A DNA stretch of 64,000 bases, taken from assembly GCA_937961455.1 (NCBI GenBank), contig CALGNN010000048.1, forward strand, positions 1 through 64,000. The letters run 5' to 3'. Numbering within the stretch: position 1 is the first letter of the stretch; the number at the start of each line of letters is the position of its first letter. Shown in pieces: positions 1 through 9,573 of this stretch. The notes beneath the pieces were generated by a model. That model saw only the letters and a list, made by a program, of their open reading frames with translations, had not been told where the DNA came from and ran no database searches. The position numbers were made by a program, and so were the translations under genes. The DNA comes from an uncultured Saprospiraceae bacterium (GTDB lineage: Bacteria > Bacteroidota > Bacteroidia > Chitinophagales > Saprospiraceae).

Positions 1-2772
1 ATGGAAGATGACAAAGGATGGATTTGGGTTGGAACTTGGGGTGATGGCTTATACATGTTATCCGAAAATCATAAGCAATCAGAGCAAAGCTACATCATCA
101 GAAACTTAAGACCTTTTGAAGACAAATCTTCACTTAACATTTGGAGTATGCTTCAGGACTCGGAAGGAAGGTATTGGCTAGGGAGTCACGGAGGAGGTCT
201 TATACTTATGCACATGCCCAATGTAAATCCGTTTTCTCCAAGTGATATCAATTGGAGACCGACATTCCATAGATATGCGCATACAAATGAATTTACAACT
301 GGATTATCCAACAATGCCATACATTCAATTGCTGAAGATCAATTTAAAAACCTTTGGATTGCCACCGTTTATGGCTTACATAAAATCTCGTCTCATCAAA
401 TTCCTCCTTTAAATACCGTAGAACAGCAAGTAATACATTTTGATTCTTACCAAGAAGACGCTTTTCATGTCAGTGCAATTATCAGCAACAATATTACCAA
501 AATAAAGATTGATGATTCAGGGCTCATTTGGATAGCTACCAATAAAGGTGTTAGCCAATACAATTGGGTGGGAAATCAATTTAAAAATCAATTTGTAGCA
601 AATCGATTGGGTGATTTAAAAAACAATTCATCCATTGCCATTGACACTACTGGGCATGTATGGTTAGCAACAAATAATGCCTTAAGAAAATATTGGTTTA
701 CGAATGAAAGTCTTCCTGAGGCTGAACCTTATGACATGTCTCAATTAATAGGGGAATATATTTCTTCAATTAATATGATTAAGGACCATTTATATGTGGC
801 TACTGAAGAAGGAATTAATATTATTCAAGTATATGAAAACCGCGTTTCAAAATTTGCTTTCCCTGACTGGCTCAAAGTGAATTTTGAACACTTAGAAATT
901 ACCTGCCTAGAAATAGATGACGCCAAGAATCTTTGGTTAGGCTCTAAAAAGGGACTTATTAAAGTTGACCATGCTACCAAAGAATTTTCGCTGTTTGAAC
1001 ATAACACTGAAGACTCAGAAACATTAAGTGATAATTCTGTAAATGATATCTTAAAAGATAAAAATGGAAATGTTTGGGTTGCAACATATGACGGTCTTAA
1101 TAAAATTATAAACCCCGACGATAAGGATAAAATCCAGTTTGAGAAATACTTTTATAATGTAGACAATCCTGAAATCGGATTGGTTTCCAATGCAATTATG
1201 TCTTTGAGTGAATCAGATGGCTTTCTATATATTGCAACATTATCAGGACTATGCAAGTATGATTATAATAAAGACACTTTCATCCAACTGAACAGCAAGA
1301 ATAATGGATTTGAAATCACCAGTATGGAGCATTCAGACAATGATGAAATCTGGATGGGAACTGAAAGTGGAATAGTTGCATTCAATAAAAACACAAATGA
1401 ATACACCCATTTCGAGAAGGAAGCAGGCTTGATCGAAGCTAGCTTTAGACTTGGCTCTAGCACAAAGCATAGAGACGGATTTCTGTTTTACACAAACAAA
1501 TCCAGTATCATTTATTTTAATCCTAAAACACTTAAGAGACAAAGATCTTTGCCTCCTGTATATGTAACAGGTGTAGAGAAAATGAACCCTAAAGGCATCA
1601 ATAATTTAGATGCATTACAGCTGAATAAAATTGAACTGCAGCCCAATGATTTTAGGTTGTCGGTAAAGTTTTCTTCGTTAAACTATCAACCCAACAAGAA
1701 ACATCAAATTGCTTACAAGCTAGATGGCTTTGAAGAAAATTGGAATTATGTTGGAACAGAACAAGAAGCTGTCTACACGAATCTAAAACCCAAGGAATAT
1801 ACTTTTCTACTAAAGGCCTCTGACAACTATGGCAATTGGGCTGAGGTAGGCGATTCATTAACTATTATTAAGAAGCCTGCTTTACGAGAAACTTGGTGGT
1901 TTTGGTGTCTATTGTTCTTAGGAACATTTAGTCTTGTCTATGCTATCGTTCGATGGTATATTAATAAGATCAAGCAACATAATGAAAACCTACAATCGAT
2001 AAACCTCGATCTAAATAGAGAGATTCAGCAACGTAAAACCGCTGAAGATAAGCTTAAAGAAAATAATGATGATCTAATTAGATCTAATAAAGACCTTGAG
2101 CAATTCGCTTATGTGGCTTCTCATGATCTTAAAGAGCCTTTAAGGGTGATAAGCAATTTTTCTGGACTTATATCAAGAAGGCATATGGACCAATTTGATA
2201 AAACAGCACTGACTTATATTGATCACATTAAAAATTCAGCAAAGCGCTTAACTACTTTGGTGGATAATCTTTTGAGTTTTTCTATGGTCGGGCAAAAAGA
2301 TTTCGAATATGTGCAAATCGATTTGAACCAATTGGTTGATGAAAAAATAATGGATTTAAATAATGCCATTAACAATAACCAGGTCATCGTTAAAAAAGAA
2401 AAGCTACCTAAAATTAAGGCCGAAAAAACACAAATAGGAATCGTATTTTTTAATTTAATAAATAACGCTATTAAATTTAATTCTAATGAAAACCCTCAAG
2501 TACAAATTAGTGAGGTAGTTAGTGATGATCCTCAATATTGGAAGTTTTGCGTTTCAGACAATGGAATCGGAATCGAAGAGAAATACAAATCAAAAATATT
2601 TGATATTTTCCAAAAACTGCATGGCAAAGAAGAATATGAGGGGACGGGAATAGGCTTATCTATTTGCAAGAAAATAATCAACAACCATAAAGGTGAAATC
2701 TGGTTTGATTCGATCCCTAAGCAAGGAACAAAGTTTTATTTTACGATCAAAAAAGACTTAGGAAAATCATAA
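1..2772 (+). CDS. Propeller-type two-component sensor histidine kinase, 5' end cut by window
   Basis: Membrane sensor kinase with a large periplasmic propeller. Repeated tryptophan-rich blades (WIWVGTWGDG at the very edge, then LWIATVYG, IWIATNKG, VWLATNNA, LWLGSKKG, VWVATYDG, IWMGTESG) are Reg_prop repeats up to about residue 470. They are followed by a Y_Y_Y domain (about 555-625), one membrane helix (about 633-655), a coiled coil, a HisKA domain with phospho-acceptor His708 (SHDLKEPLR) and a HATPase domain (DNGIGI, GTGIGLSICKK). The ATG at base 1 lies inside a blade, so the true start and signal peptide are upstream of the window. Unlike the hybrid propeller regulators of Bacteroides it ends after the ATPase domain, with no receiver or AraC domain, so it must signal to a separate regulator. 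The ligand is unknown. Confidence 0.9.
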   Translation: MEDDKGWIWVGTWGDGLYMLSENHKQSEQSYIIRNLRPFEDKSSLNIWSMLQDSEGRYWLGSHGGGLILMHMPNVNPFSPSDINWRPTFHRYAHTNEFTTGLSNNAIHSIAEDQFKNLWIATVYGLHKISSHQIPPLNTVEQQVIHFDSYQEDAFHVSAIISNNITKIKIDDSGLIWIATNKGVSQYNWVGNQFKNQFVANRLGDLKNNSSIAIDTTGHVWLATNNALRKYWFTNESLPEAEPYDMSQLIGEYISSINMIKDHLYVATEEGINIIQVYENRVSKFAFPDWLKVNFEHLEITCLEIDDAKNLWLGSKKGLIKVDHATKEFSLFEHNTEDSETLSDNSVNDILKDKNGNVWVATYDGLNKIINPDDKDKIQFEKYFYNVDNPEIGLVSNAIMSLSESDGFLYIATLSGLCKYDYNKDTFIQLNSKNNGFEITSMEHSDNDEIWMGTESGIVAFNKNTNEYTHFEKEAGLIEASFRLGSSTKHRDGFLFYTNKSSIIYFNPKTLKRQRSLPPVYVTGVEKMNPKGINNLDALQLNKIELQPNDFRLSVKFSSLNYQPNKKHQIAYKLDGFEENWNYVGTEQEAVYTNLKPKEYTFLLKASDNYGNWAEVGDSLTIIKKPALRETWWFWCLLFLGTFSLVYAIVRWYINKIKQHNENLQSINLDLNREIQQRKTAEDKLKENNDDLIRSNKDLEQFAYVASHDLKEPLRVISNFSGLISRRHMDQFDKTALTYIDHIKNSAKRLTTLVDNLLSFSMVGQKDFEYVQIDLNQLVDEKIMDLNNAINNNQVIVKKEKLPKIKAEKTQIGIVFFNLINNAIKFNSNENPQVQISEVVSDDPQYWKFCVSDNGIGIEEKYKSKIFDIFQKLHGKEEYEGTGIGLSICKKIINNHKGEIWFDSIPKQGTKFYFTIKKDLGKS

Positions 2773-2804
2773 TCGAAAACCAAACTATTGATTTCAAATA
2801 GTAA

Positions 2805-4136
2805 TTAATTACAGTTTAAATCAATTCGAGATTGTGGATCATTGTTTGGAAAACAATTCCCTGAAAGTGTTGTCTGAGGCACGTATCTTTCCATATTAGG
2901 ATCGTATAAGGCGTGTGTCAAAAATGCCTTAAGCTGTTCTCTTTCTTCCGTTGTCAAATCAAGAGGATTGAAAAATGGAGAAAGTTGACTTTGACTAACC
3001 TTAGGATTTTCTGGCCGTGCTTTTACTTTGTATTCAATAACCTCGTCTAAAGACTTCTTAGAACTTCCGTGGAAGTAAAACTCATAGTCCTTCAAGTTAT
3101 ACAATTGAGGTACCTTGAAAGCATAATCATCCTGAGATTCTCCTGTAAATGTTCCTCGGCCCAAATTTCTAATATCATCAATACCTGTATTAAAAGCTCC
3201 TTGTTGAAAAAGATCTTCCGTACCTAGTTTATGAAAATTCATTGAGCTGAATGAAGGACCGTAATGACAATTTGCACAATTGGCTTTTGTAAAAAATAGC
3301 AAAGCTCCTTCCTTTTCTTTTTGTGTAATGGCATTCACATTTCCTTTCAAATAATCTTGAAAAGGTGCTTGATTCGTAAGTACTGTTCTACAATAAGCGC
3401 TCAACGCAAAACTGAGTGTTTTCTCTGAATACCTTTCAGCTACTGGGATTTCTGGAAAAGCCTCGTCAAACAATGCTCTATATCCATATTCATCCAATAC
3501 TTTTTCGTTTAATGCAAAACGATGTACATGTTGTCCATCTATATTTTGGGTTTCAAGACCCATCATTCCTTCTAAATTCAATTCTGCAGCGCCCGTCCAA
3601 TATTCTTCTGTATTTACATTAACATCAAATGCGCCGAATGTCCCACTCCATAAAGTATTTGGAACATAGGTAACATTCATGATGGTTAAAGGTCTGATGC
3701 CCTGAGCATCTATTTCTGTTTCTAAATAATTTGGATTAATGCTTCGATCTTCTCCACTCAATCCAAAGCCAACACCTCCATCTGCAATACCTTGTTTTCT
3801 TCCTGGTAAAAATCCTTTAGAAGGCACGTGGCAAGATCCGCATGAATACGTTTCAAGGCTAACTGGGTCAACTGGATTTTGAGCCAATCCTGTTTCAAAA
3901 AACAGCATTTTACCTAATTCAACTTTTTCTTTGGTTAGTGGATTTGACGCTTCCTGTTTTGGGATATTAGCGAAGTCATTTTCCTTAACTAGAATGTAAT
4001 AGTCTGCATCCCCTGTCTTAGACCGTGCGTCTATAGCAGATAATAACTTTTGATCCAGCGTTATTACTGGGTCGGGATCACAGGATATAATTAATGTTGA
4101 TACCAATAGAAGTACAACAACAAATTTATTTCTCAT
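2805..4136 (-). CDS. Di-heme cytochrome c peroxidase family lipoprotein (MauG/CcpA-like)
   Basis: Periplasmic or outer-membrane-anchored di-heme peroxidase-like protein of 443 residues. The signal peptide ends in a lipobox (LIISC, Cys19). Two heme attachment sites are visible: CGSCH at residues 99-103 and CANCH at 287-291, the two-domain layout of bacterial cytochrome c peroxidases and MauG-like enzymes. The family reduces hydrogen peroxide with electrons from small cytochromes, or oxidises protein side chains; which one applies here cannot be read from the sequence. It ends 32 bases from the convergent sensor kinase gene and stands alone on its strand, with about 200 bases between it and the methyltransferase gene upstream. 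Confidence 0.88.
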   Translation of the reverse strand: MRNKFVVVLLLVSTLIISCDPDPVITLDQKLLSAIDARSKTGDADYYILVKENDFANIPKQEASNPLTKEKVELGKMLFFETGLAQNPVDPVSLETYSCGSCHVPSKGFLPGRKQGIADGGVGFGLSGEDRSINPNYLETEIDAQGIRPLTIMNVTYVPNTLWSGTFGAFDVNVNTEEYWTGAAELNLEGMMGLETQNIDGQHVHRFALNEKVLDEYGYRALFDEAFPEIPVAERYSEKTLSFALSAYCRTVLTNQAPFQDYLKGNVNAITQKEKEGALLFFTKANCANCHYGPSFSSMNFHKLGTEDLFQQGAFNTGIDDIRNLGRGTFTGESQDDYAFKVPQLYNLKDYEFYFHGSSKKSLDEVIEYKVKARPENPKVSQSQLSPFFNPLDLTTEEREQLKAFLTHALYDPNMERYVPQTTLSGNCFPNNDPQSRIDLNCN

Positions 4137-4263
4137 ATACTCTCAATCACAGAATTAATGTACAGGTCAGTCGAAAAATTAAAATGTTATAAATCACACT
4201 GCTTTGGAAAGCACAAAGTTATAAATTTCTTCTGATCTGTAATAGATAATTTCTATCTAATTT

Positions 4264-4290
4264 TAAGCTAAAAAAACAACGTTTGTTCAT
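4264..4290 (-). terminator. Possible weak terminator after the SpoU methyltransferase gene
   Basis: On the minus strand a short stem AACAA/TTGTT (4275-4287) is followed by a run of seven T. It lies about 50 bases beyond the stop codon of the methyltransferase gene. The stem is only five base pairs, so this is a weak call. Confidence 0.3.
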
Positions 4291-4335
4291 CAAAAACGCA
4301 GCTTTTTCGTATCAAAAATGGAAGTTAAATATTGC

Positions 4336-4872
4336 TTAAATTGTTCGAAAGGCCTTAGAAAATTCCCAAAGGACGATTCCTAAGCAAACACTGATATTAA
4401 AGGAGTGCTTTGTACCAAACTGCTTAATTTCAATTGCATTATCTAAATGTGGAATGACATCATCAGAAATTCCGCTTAGCTCATTGCCAAAAATTAATAA
4501 AAGGGGGAGCTTATTATAGGCTTTAGAAGCTTCTTCCAGGCTTTTAGACGGAACAATTTGCTCCACGCCACAAATTTTGTAATCTTTTTTCTTATAAATT
4601 TCGATTGCTTCAATTGGATCTTTGTAATAGCTCCATTTTACGGACTTTTCTGCCCCAATTGCGGTCTTTAAAATTTCTCTAGAAGGTGGCTGAGCAGTTA
4701 TGCCAGTTAAGATTATTTCTTCTATACCAAAGCCATCTGCCGTTCTAAAAGCTGAACCAACATTCATAGCTGATCGAATATTATCTAAAAGCAAAACAAT
4801 GGGTATTTTTTCTTGGGCTTGATAAGTATCGACATCTACTCGATCCAATTCGTCCATACTTTTCTTTCTCAT
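4336..4872 (-). CDS. SpoU/TrmH-family RNA 2'-O-methyltransferase
   Basis: S-adenosylmethionine-dependent ribose methyltransferase of the SPOUT (trefoil knot) superfamily, 178 residues. The three SpoU motifs are present in order: NIRSAMNVGSAFRTADG near residue 31, LLIFGNELSGIS near 125 and FGTKHSFNISVCLGI near 150. It lacks the N-terminal RNA-binding domain of TrmB/RlmB-type members, so it resembles the minimal TrmH/TrmL-like forms; whether the substrate is tRNA or rRNA is not visible. The ATG begins one base after the stop codon of the upstream membrane protein gene, so the two are probably translationally coupled. Confidence 0.85.
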   Translation of the reverse strand: MRKKSMDELDRVDVDTYQAQEKIPIVLLLDNIRSAMNVGSAFRTADGFGIEEIILTGITAQPPSREILKTAIGAEKSVKWSYYKDPIEAIEIYKKKDYKICGVEQIVPSKSLEEASKAYNKLPLLLIFGNELSGISDDVIPHLDNAIEIKQFGTKHSFNISVCLGIVLWEFSKAFRTI

Positions 4873-4873
4873 C

Positions 4874-6286
4874 TTATTTTCTTTTATACAATTTGAAAAA
4901 TAGCAATCCTGTTTTCCACTCTTCTTCTAAAATCCAATTTGATTCCAATTGATCGATTTCACCATCACTAAATTTATTCATCACATTACTAATAAGAATA
5001 TAATCATCCTCTTGCAAATTATAGTCTTTAAACTTAGAATCATCAGCTATGAGATTGGTTTCTTTTAAACTTCTCAAATTCGGAAATGCTGAGCCAACCT
5101 TGCCCAATGGAATATTTTGATCATCCAGGTACTCGATGGCTTGAGATCGAAGGTGATCATAAGGTAAATAACTTAATGATGCGTCCCAGCCTTGAGAAAT
5201 CTTTTGGGGGTAAACCCACAAATTACCTGTGAGTAATATTACAAAAGCTATTTTGAATAATCTTCTCGAATGCTTTTGGAGCGATGGCTCCGTTGCTAAA
5301 AAATAAACAGCCAACAAACCATTTATTAAATACAACGGCATTAGGTATCTATGTCCCATCAATCCTTTATAGAATAGAATAAACGGATAAATAAATAATT
5401 CTATCAAGCAAACTAATATGAACAACTGATATCTTTTGGGCTTTGCATCGAATTTTTCAAATGATTGAAATCGCAAGAAATACAACATCAATAAATAAAA
5501 ACCAATATGACCGAAGTCCATCAAGCGCCAAAATAAGACGGCTAGATTTTTTACAAATCCTTTGAAATTCACCAATTCAAAACTTGGCGCCCATGGGCTG
5601 TCCGGATGATATCCAATCCAATTAGTTTGTTGGTAATGATACACCAAATAAGCAAGTGCTAGGAATCCTGCAGGGAGGAATGGGATGATTTTCTTCAAAA
5701 AATCTCTTATGGCAATATTTATAGAAACACCATTTTTAAACAAGGAAAATAAAAACAAAGCAGACATCATCATTAATGCTCTATTACTGCTAAGAGAAAG
5801 GATTAAAGCTCCAATTCCAATCAACCATTTCTTGCCTTCCAAGATGCCGACTAAACAAGTTAAAAACCCAGCAATTAACATAGCATCAGGACTAATTACT
5901 GAAACTTGTGCCATTAAGCAGGGATCAAAACAAAGAACTAAAAATCCAGGAATGATCCAGAAGTAAGGCATTATCGCTTTACTTAAGCGGTAAGCCATAA
6001 AAATGATCAAGATTACAAAGGGTAATATGGACCAATGAGAGACCCACAAGGTTTGACCAAATATTTTCCAGAGGAAAGCTTGATACATTCCGAAGAAAGG
6101 AATGTGGCCACTATCAATTTCTTTTGGCAGAATTAAACTTGAAAATCCTTGTTCATAAAAATGCAAGGTATGTAACGAAGAAAATTGAATCGCATCCCAA
6201 AAGAAAGCATGATTACTTACCCACCCTATCAGTAACAGATAAAACAAAATGGTAATTGAAATGGTAAGCTGATGTCTTTTGTCCAA
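4874..6286 (-). CDS. Polytopic membrane protein, probable GT-C fold glycosyltransferase
   Basis: A 470-residue integral membrane protein with roughly ten hydrophobic segments. The first extracytoplasmic loop carries acidic residues (FFWDAIQ, then KEIDSGHIPFFG), as in GT-C glycosyltransferases such as ArnT/PMT that use lipid-linked sugar donors. No family-specific signature is recognised, so the substrate is unknown. The only usable start is TTG at 6284-6286: an in-frame stop lies two codons upstream and no ATG occurs before the first membrane helix. The gene is co-directional with and one base from the downstream methyltransferase gene. The glycosyltransferase assignment is inference from topology and loop residues. 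Confidence 0.55.
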   Translation of the reverse strand: MDKRHQLTISITILFYLLLIGWVSNHAFFWDAIQFSSLHTLHFYEQGFSSLILPKEIDSGHIPFFGMYQAFLWKIFGQTLWVSHWSILPFVILIIFMAYRLSKAIMPYFWIIPGFLVLCFDPCLMAQVSVISPDAMLIAGFLTCLVGILEGKKWLIGIGALILSLSSNRALMMMSALFLFSLFKNGVSINIAIRDFLKKIIPFLPAGFLALAYLVYHYQQTNWIGYHPDSPWAPSFELVNFKGFVKNLAVLFWRLMDFGHIGFYLLMLYFLRFQSFEKFDAKPKRYQLFILVCLIELFIYPFILFYKGLMGHRYLMPLYLINGLLAVYFLATEPSLQKHSRRLFKIAFVILLTGNLWVYPQKISQGWDASLSYLPYDHLRSQAIEYLDDQNIPLGKVGSAFPNLRSLKETNLIADDSKFKDYNLQEDDYILISNVMNKFSDGEIDQLESNWILEEEWKTGLLFFKLYKRK

Positions 6287-6382
6287 TTCGTCTTAACTTT
6301 AGGAACTAATTATATTTACTGGGTCTTAATATTACAAGTCCAATATATTGAAGAATATTCAGCAATTTAAAAAAACAGGCCC

Positions 6383-7276
6383 ATGAAAGCCTTAGTTATT
6401 TCAGGTGGTGGTAGCAAAGGAGCTTTTGCTGGTGGCTTTGCTCAATATCTTATTGAAGAAAAGAAGGAAGACTATGATATATTTGTCGGCACCTCAACAG
6501 GCTCTCTTCTGATCTCTCATTTATCCGCTGGAAAGATTGCAGAAATAAAAAAGGTCTTCACTAGTGTGCGCCAAAAAGACATCTATAACATCTCTCCCTT
6601 TATTATTAAAAAAGATCAAAACGGATTGGTTAAAACAAAGATTAATCATTTCAATACGGTGCGGATGATCCTAAAACGTAAGAAGACTTTCGGTGAACAT
6701 AAAAATTTAAGAAAGACCATTCGAAATGCTATCAGCCCAGAACTTTTTGAGCAAATTAAAGCAAGTCCGAAAAAAGTAATTCTGACCATTTCTAATTTGA
6801 CTACCAACAGAATTGAATACCGTTATGCAGAGGATTGCAGTTATGATGACTGGATCGATTGGATGTGGGCATCGACAAGTTTTGTTCCTTGGATGTCTTT
6901 AGTAGAAAAAAATGGATTTGAATATGCGGATGGAGGATTTGGAAACTACATTCCTATAGAAGAAGCTGTGAATCTAGGCGCTACTGAAATTGATGTAATT
7001 GTATTGACCCCTCGCCATTTATTTAAAAGGAAAAACAAAACAAAGACTGCCTTTGATTTACTTCTCAATTCCATGCAATTCATGCACGATCAATTAGCTT
7101 CTCATGACATATTGATTGGACACCTTGAGTCCATTTATAATGATGATGTGAAAGTACATTTTCACTTCACACCAAGGCAGCTTACAGAATTTTCATTTTA
7201 TTTCGAACCTGAACTTATGAAAAACTGGTGGCAAGAAGGCTTCAATTGTGCCAAATCAAAATACCATAAGAAGTAA
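6383..7276 (+). CDS. Patatin-like phospholipase
   Basis: Predicted lipid acyl hydrolase with a Ser-Asp catalytic dyad, 297 residues. The oxyanion-hole glycine motif GGGSKGAF is at residues 8-15, the nucleophile elbow GTSTG places Ser38, and DGG near residue 183 supplies the catalytic Asp. There is no signal peptide, so it is expected in the cytoplasm or associated with the inner membrane face. The gene is divergent from the GT-C-like gene and ends three bases from the convergent DUF4412 gene, leaving no room for a separate terminator. The lipid substrate is unknown. Confidence 0.88.
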   Translation: MKALVISGGGSKGAFAGGFAQYLIEEKKEDYDIFVGTSTGSLLISHLSAGKIAEIKKVFTSVRQKDIYNISPFIIKKDQNGLVKTKINHFNTVRMILKRKKTFGEHKNLRKTIRNAISPELFEQIKASPKKVILTISNLTTNRIEYRYAEDCSYDDWIDWMWASTSFVPWMSLVEKNGFEYADGGFGNYIPIEEAVNLGATEIDVIVLTPRHLFKRKNKTKTAFDLLLNSMQFMHDQLASHDILIGHLESIYNDDVKVHFHFTPRQLTEFSFYFEPELMKNWWQEGFNCAKSKYHKK

Positions 7277-7279
7277 TTA

Positions 7280-8227
7280 CTATTCTCCTAGATTTAGTTT
7301 TTTGTAGTCAGCGTTATTGATACTATAAGTCTCTTTTGATACTGATATAACCTCCCAGGTATGGTCCATTTTTCCATTTTTCTTTTTTGTACCAATCGAT
7401 CGCATACTGAATGTATTTTGGTATGGCATTTCAGTTTGATCAATATCTGGCATGATATCCTTTAGTATTTCTATGTAATCATCTGACCAATTGATATCCA
7501 ATTCGTCTGTAATAAACACTTGATAATTATGATCATCATCTTCTCCTAAATATTCATCACAATTATATCCTGCAATGACTTCAGACTTTCCTGTCTTTTT
7601 ATAATTATAAGCTTCAGCTAATGCCTCTTTATCGCTTGCAGACATCATGCTCATTCCTACCTTCATAATATTAGGAATTGCCATAACTGTTTTGTTACCT
7701 GCATCGTCCTCTCCATAGATAACTGAGATATCGTTGGTAATATCATAAACAAACAAATTAAATGCATCATCTTGATCTTCCATCCTCATTCCAAAGACTG
7801 AGGTCTTTGAGCTGAAATACATTCTACTCTTTGTAATTTTTTCTTTTGAGTCCTTTGTCTCAATAATCAATGAGCGATCAAAATCATATTGCGCCGGTAT
7901 ATCTACTGAAGCATTCAACGCACCAAGAAAGTCGTTGTAGCTTCGAGCTGATGCATAAGTCATAGAATCAAACTGCCCCTTTGAAGCATAGGTGCTATCT
8001 TTCTCATAAGCCTCCCTCATTTGTTTGTCCGCCCATTTATCAAGTTTTTTACCAAATTCTCTCGCGATTAAATCAGTGCCTTTTTCAATAATGACGTCAG
8101 CTACCTTATCTTCTACCTTGCGCACTGCATCCTTAAGCGCACGTTCTAAAAGTTGGGCTTGAGCTGTAAAGGGTAAGATGAATAATAGTACCATTATCCA
8201 TAGAGCTAGATTGTTATAGTTTTTCAT
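7280..8227 (-). CDS. DUF4412 domain-containing exported protein
   Basis: A 315-residue secreted or periplasmic protein. The N-terminal signal peptide ends after FTAQA. It is followed by a charged helical segment (residues 25-75) and then a beta-rich domain that resembles DUF4412: an FDRSLIIETKDSKEK start and the YKKTGKSEVIAGYNCDEY stretch near residues 210-225 are typical of the family. The fold is related to lipoprotein-carrier-like beta half-barrels, but no function is established. It stands alone on its strand between the patatin gene and rimM. Confidence 0.7.
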   Translation of the reverse strand: MKNYNNLALWIMVLLFILPFTAQAQLLERALKDAVRKVEDKVADVIIEKGTDLIAREFGKKLDKWADKQMREAYEKDSTYASKGQFDSMTYASARSYNDFLGALNASVDIPAQYDFDRSLIIETKDSKEKITKSRMYFSSKTSVFGMRMEDQDDAFNLFVYDITNDISVIYGEDDAGNKTVMAIPNIMKVGMSMMSASDKEALAEAYNYKKTGKSEVIAGYNCDEYLGEDDDHNYQVFITDELDINWSDDYIEILKDIMPDIDQTEMPYQNTFSMRSIGTKKKNGKMDHTWEVISVSKETYSINNADYKKLNLGE

Positions 8228-8296
8228 GTAAGTATTTTAGATATGTAAAGTTACATAGGGTTTTAATAAGAAAAATCACTCAATGGGGTGATATGA

Positions 8297-8797
8297 TTAT
8301 AAATCAAAAATCCCTTCAGGAAGTTCCATTTCGATCAGCTTTAGATCATGATCCATCTTGCTAATTAAGTTTTCATGTAAAGGAACAAGTTGACTTTTAC
8401 CATTAACTTCTAATTCAGCTAGAATCTGTTTTGGATATTCATGAATGGCTACAATTTCACTTTCAAAGCTTCCACTTTTAATCTTGTAAGATACTAAACT
8501 TGAAAGGGGATTAGATTTTTCTGGGAAGTCAGTTTCATTAAATTGATCAACATGCAAAAAGAGTTTCTTCCCTGAATAGGTCCGTGCAAGTTCAGGACCG
8601 AATACTTCATCTATTGTGAGTAAATCACCTTTGCAGTGTTTGAGTTTAAAAGGCACATGGCAGCCTTCCATTACTAAAAAAATAAAAGGAGGAAGTTTTA
8701 TATTTTCGAAATGATCAAGAAGGGAAAATCTTATAGCCCCTTTGTTTCCAACAGGCTTTTTTAATACACCAATCTGTTTAAAATCAGAAACTTTCAG
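8297..8797 (-). CDS. rimM: Ribosome maturation factor RimM, non-ATG start
   Basis: RimM assists 30S subunit assembly by binding S19 near the 16S rRNA 3' domain. The first ATG (8669-8671) gives only 124 residues and cuts through the N-terminal beta-barrel. The same frame stays open to 8797 and translates to DFKQIGVLKKPVGNKGAIRF followed by LLDHFENIKLPP, which is the missing RimM N-terminal domain. The PRC-barrel domain follows, ending in the hallmark LPEGIFDL. Full length is about 166 residues, normal for RimM. In-frame stops lie at 8801-8806 and no ATG, GTG or TTG occurs before the conserved region, so initiation must use CTG (8795-8797), GTT (8798-8800) or ATT (8771-8773). The preceding lipoprotein gene ends in the same frame at 8804. 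Confidence 0.8.
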   Translation of the reverse strand: MKVSDFKQIGVLKKPVGNKGAIRFSLLDHFENIKLPPFIFLVMEGCHVPFKLKHCKGDLLTIDEVFGPELARTYSGKKLFLHVDQFNETDFPEKSNPLSSLVSYKIKSGSFESEIVAIHEYPKQILAELEVNGKSQLVPLHENLISKMDHDLKLIEMELPEGIFDL

Positions 8798-8803
8798 AAC
8801 TTA

Positions 8804-9568
8804 TTAGTTAAAATCCAATAGCGTTTGGGTAAGCAAAAATCCTCTATATGCAATATCTATATATGGCAAACCTATACATGGCTCAAGTATTCCGGTTGGA
8901 GCACATGAGGAATCAAGAATGATCATTTCTCTTCTTACCAAACCTACATTGAATGCATATTTTTCGATTTCATATCTTTTAGAAACTTCATTTTCTTCAT
9001 CAGCATGGATGATGGTTAAGATATCTTCATATGTTTTTAAAGCGTATGTCTCAGGTAGATTTCTAGATATAATTTCTGCATCCCAATCTTTGTAGACCTC
9101 AACATTTTCTCCACCGACTTCCACAGTCACATTTGAATTTATGAATGCCACCCCATCCCAAGTTTTACCTACATTAGTTGGAAAGACAGCTTTGGTTAAC
9201 TTAGCATTTTCTTCTGTTCGTGTGACAGATAAATCAGACATATTAATTTGCCAACGATCCGTTTCTACCCATTCTTCCAATCCATTGTCCCTTTTTGAAA
9301 TAGCAAGAGTGAATACTTTTTCTCCATTGACGATACCTTCTTGCTCATCAATAATCTCTTCACGAATGAAAGTTTTTGTACTGTCAAATCGGACGCCACC
9401 TGCCTCATCATAAAGTGTAATTGAGTCAACCTCGTATTCCCAATACTTCCCTAGTTCATATGGAAAATAGGCATATCCAACCTGATCCCGATCAATTGGT
9501 TCAATGGCATTATCACAAGCACTAAAGATGCCTAGTAAAAGTATTCCGAACAAAAAATATTGTTTCAT
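8804..9568 (-). CDS. Hypothetical lipoprotein
   Basis: A 254-residue predicted lipoprotein; the signal peptide ends at the lipobox FSAC with Cys18. The mature part is beta-rich and acidic, beginning with AYFPYELGKYWEYEVDS, a pattern common in uncharacterised Bacteroidota surface lipoproteins. No catalytic motif is seen. It sits between mnmA (five bases upstream) and rimM, whose reading frame continues directly after the tandem stop codons of this gene, so the three genes are probably one transcript. Its function is unknown and its link to RNA modification may be only positional. Confidence 0.7.
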   Translation of the reverse strand: MKQYFLFGILLLGIFSACDNAIEPIDRDQVGYAYFPYELGKYWEYEVDSITLYDEAGGVRFDSTKTFIREEIIDEQEGIVNGEKVFTLAISKRDNGLEEWVETDRWQINMSDLSVTRTEENAKLTKAVFPTNVGKTWDGVAFINSNVTVEVGGENVEVYKDWDAEIISRNLPETYALKTYEDILTIIHADEENEVSKRYEIEKYAFNVGLVRREMIILDSSCAPTGILEPCIGLPYIDIAYRGFLLTQTLLDFN

Positions 9569-9573
9569 TCTTT

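Noticed and set aside
1-3. ATG at base 1 as the start of the sensor kinase
   Set aside because: It lies inside a propeller blade with no signal peptide, so the gene must begin upstream of the window.
2784-2802. Short inverted repeat ACTATT/AATAGT between the kinase and peroxidase genes
   Set aside because: Six base pairs without a T run; too weak to call a terminator.
8669-8671. ATG as start of rimM
   Set aside because: It would remove the conserved N-terminal barrel, which is intact in frame upstream.
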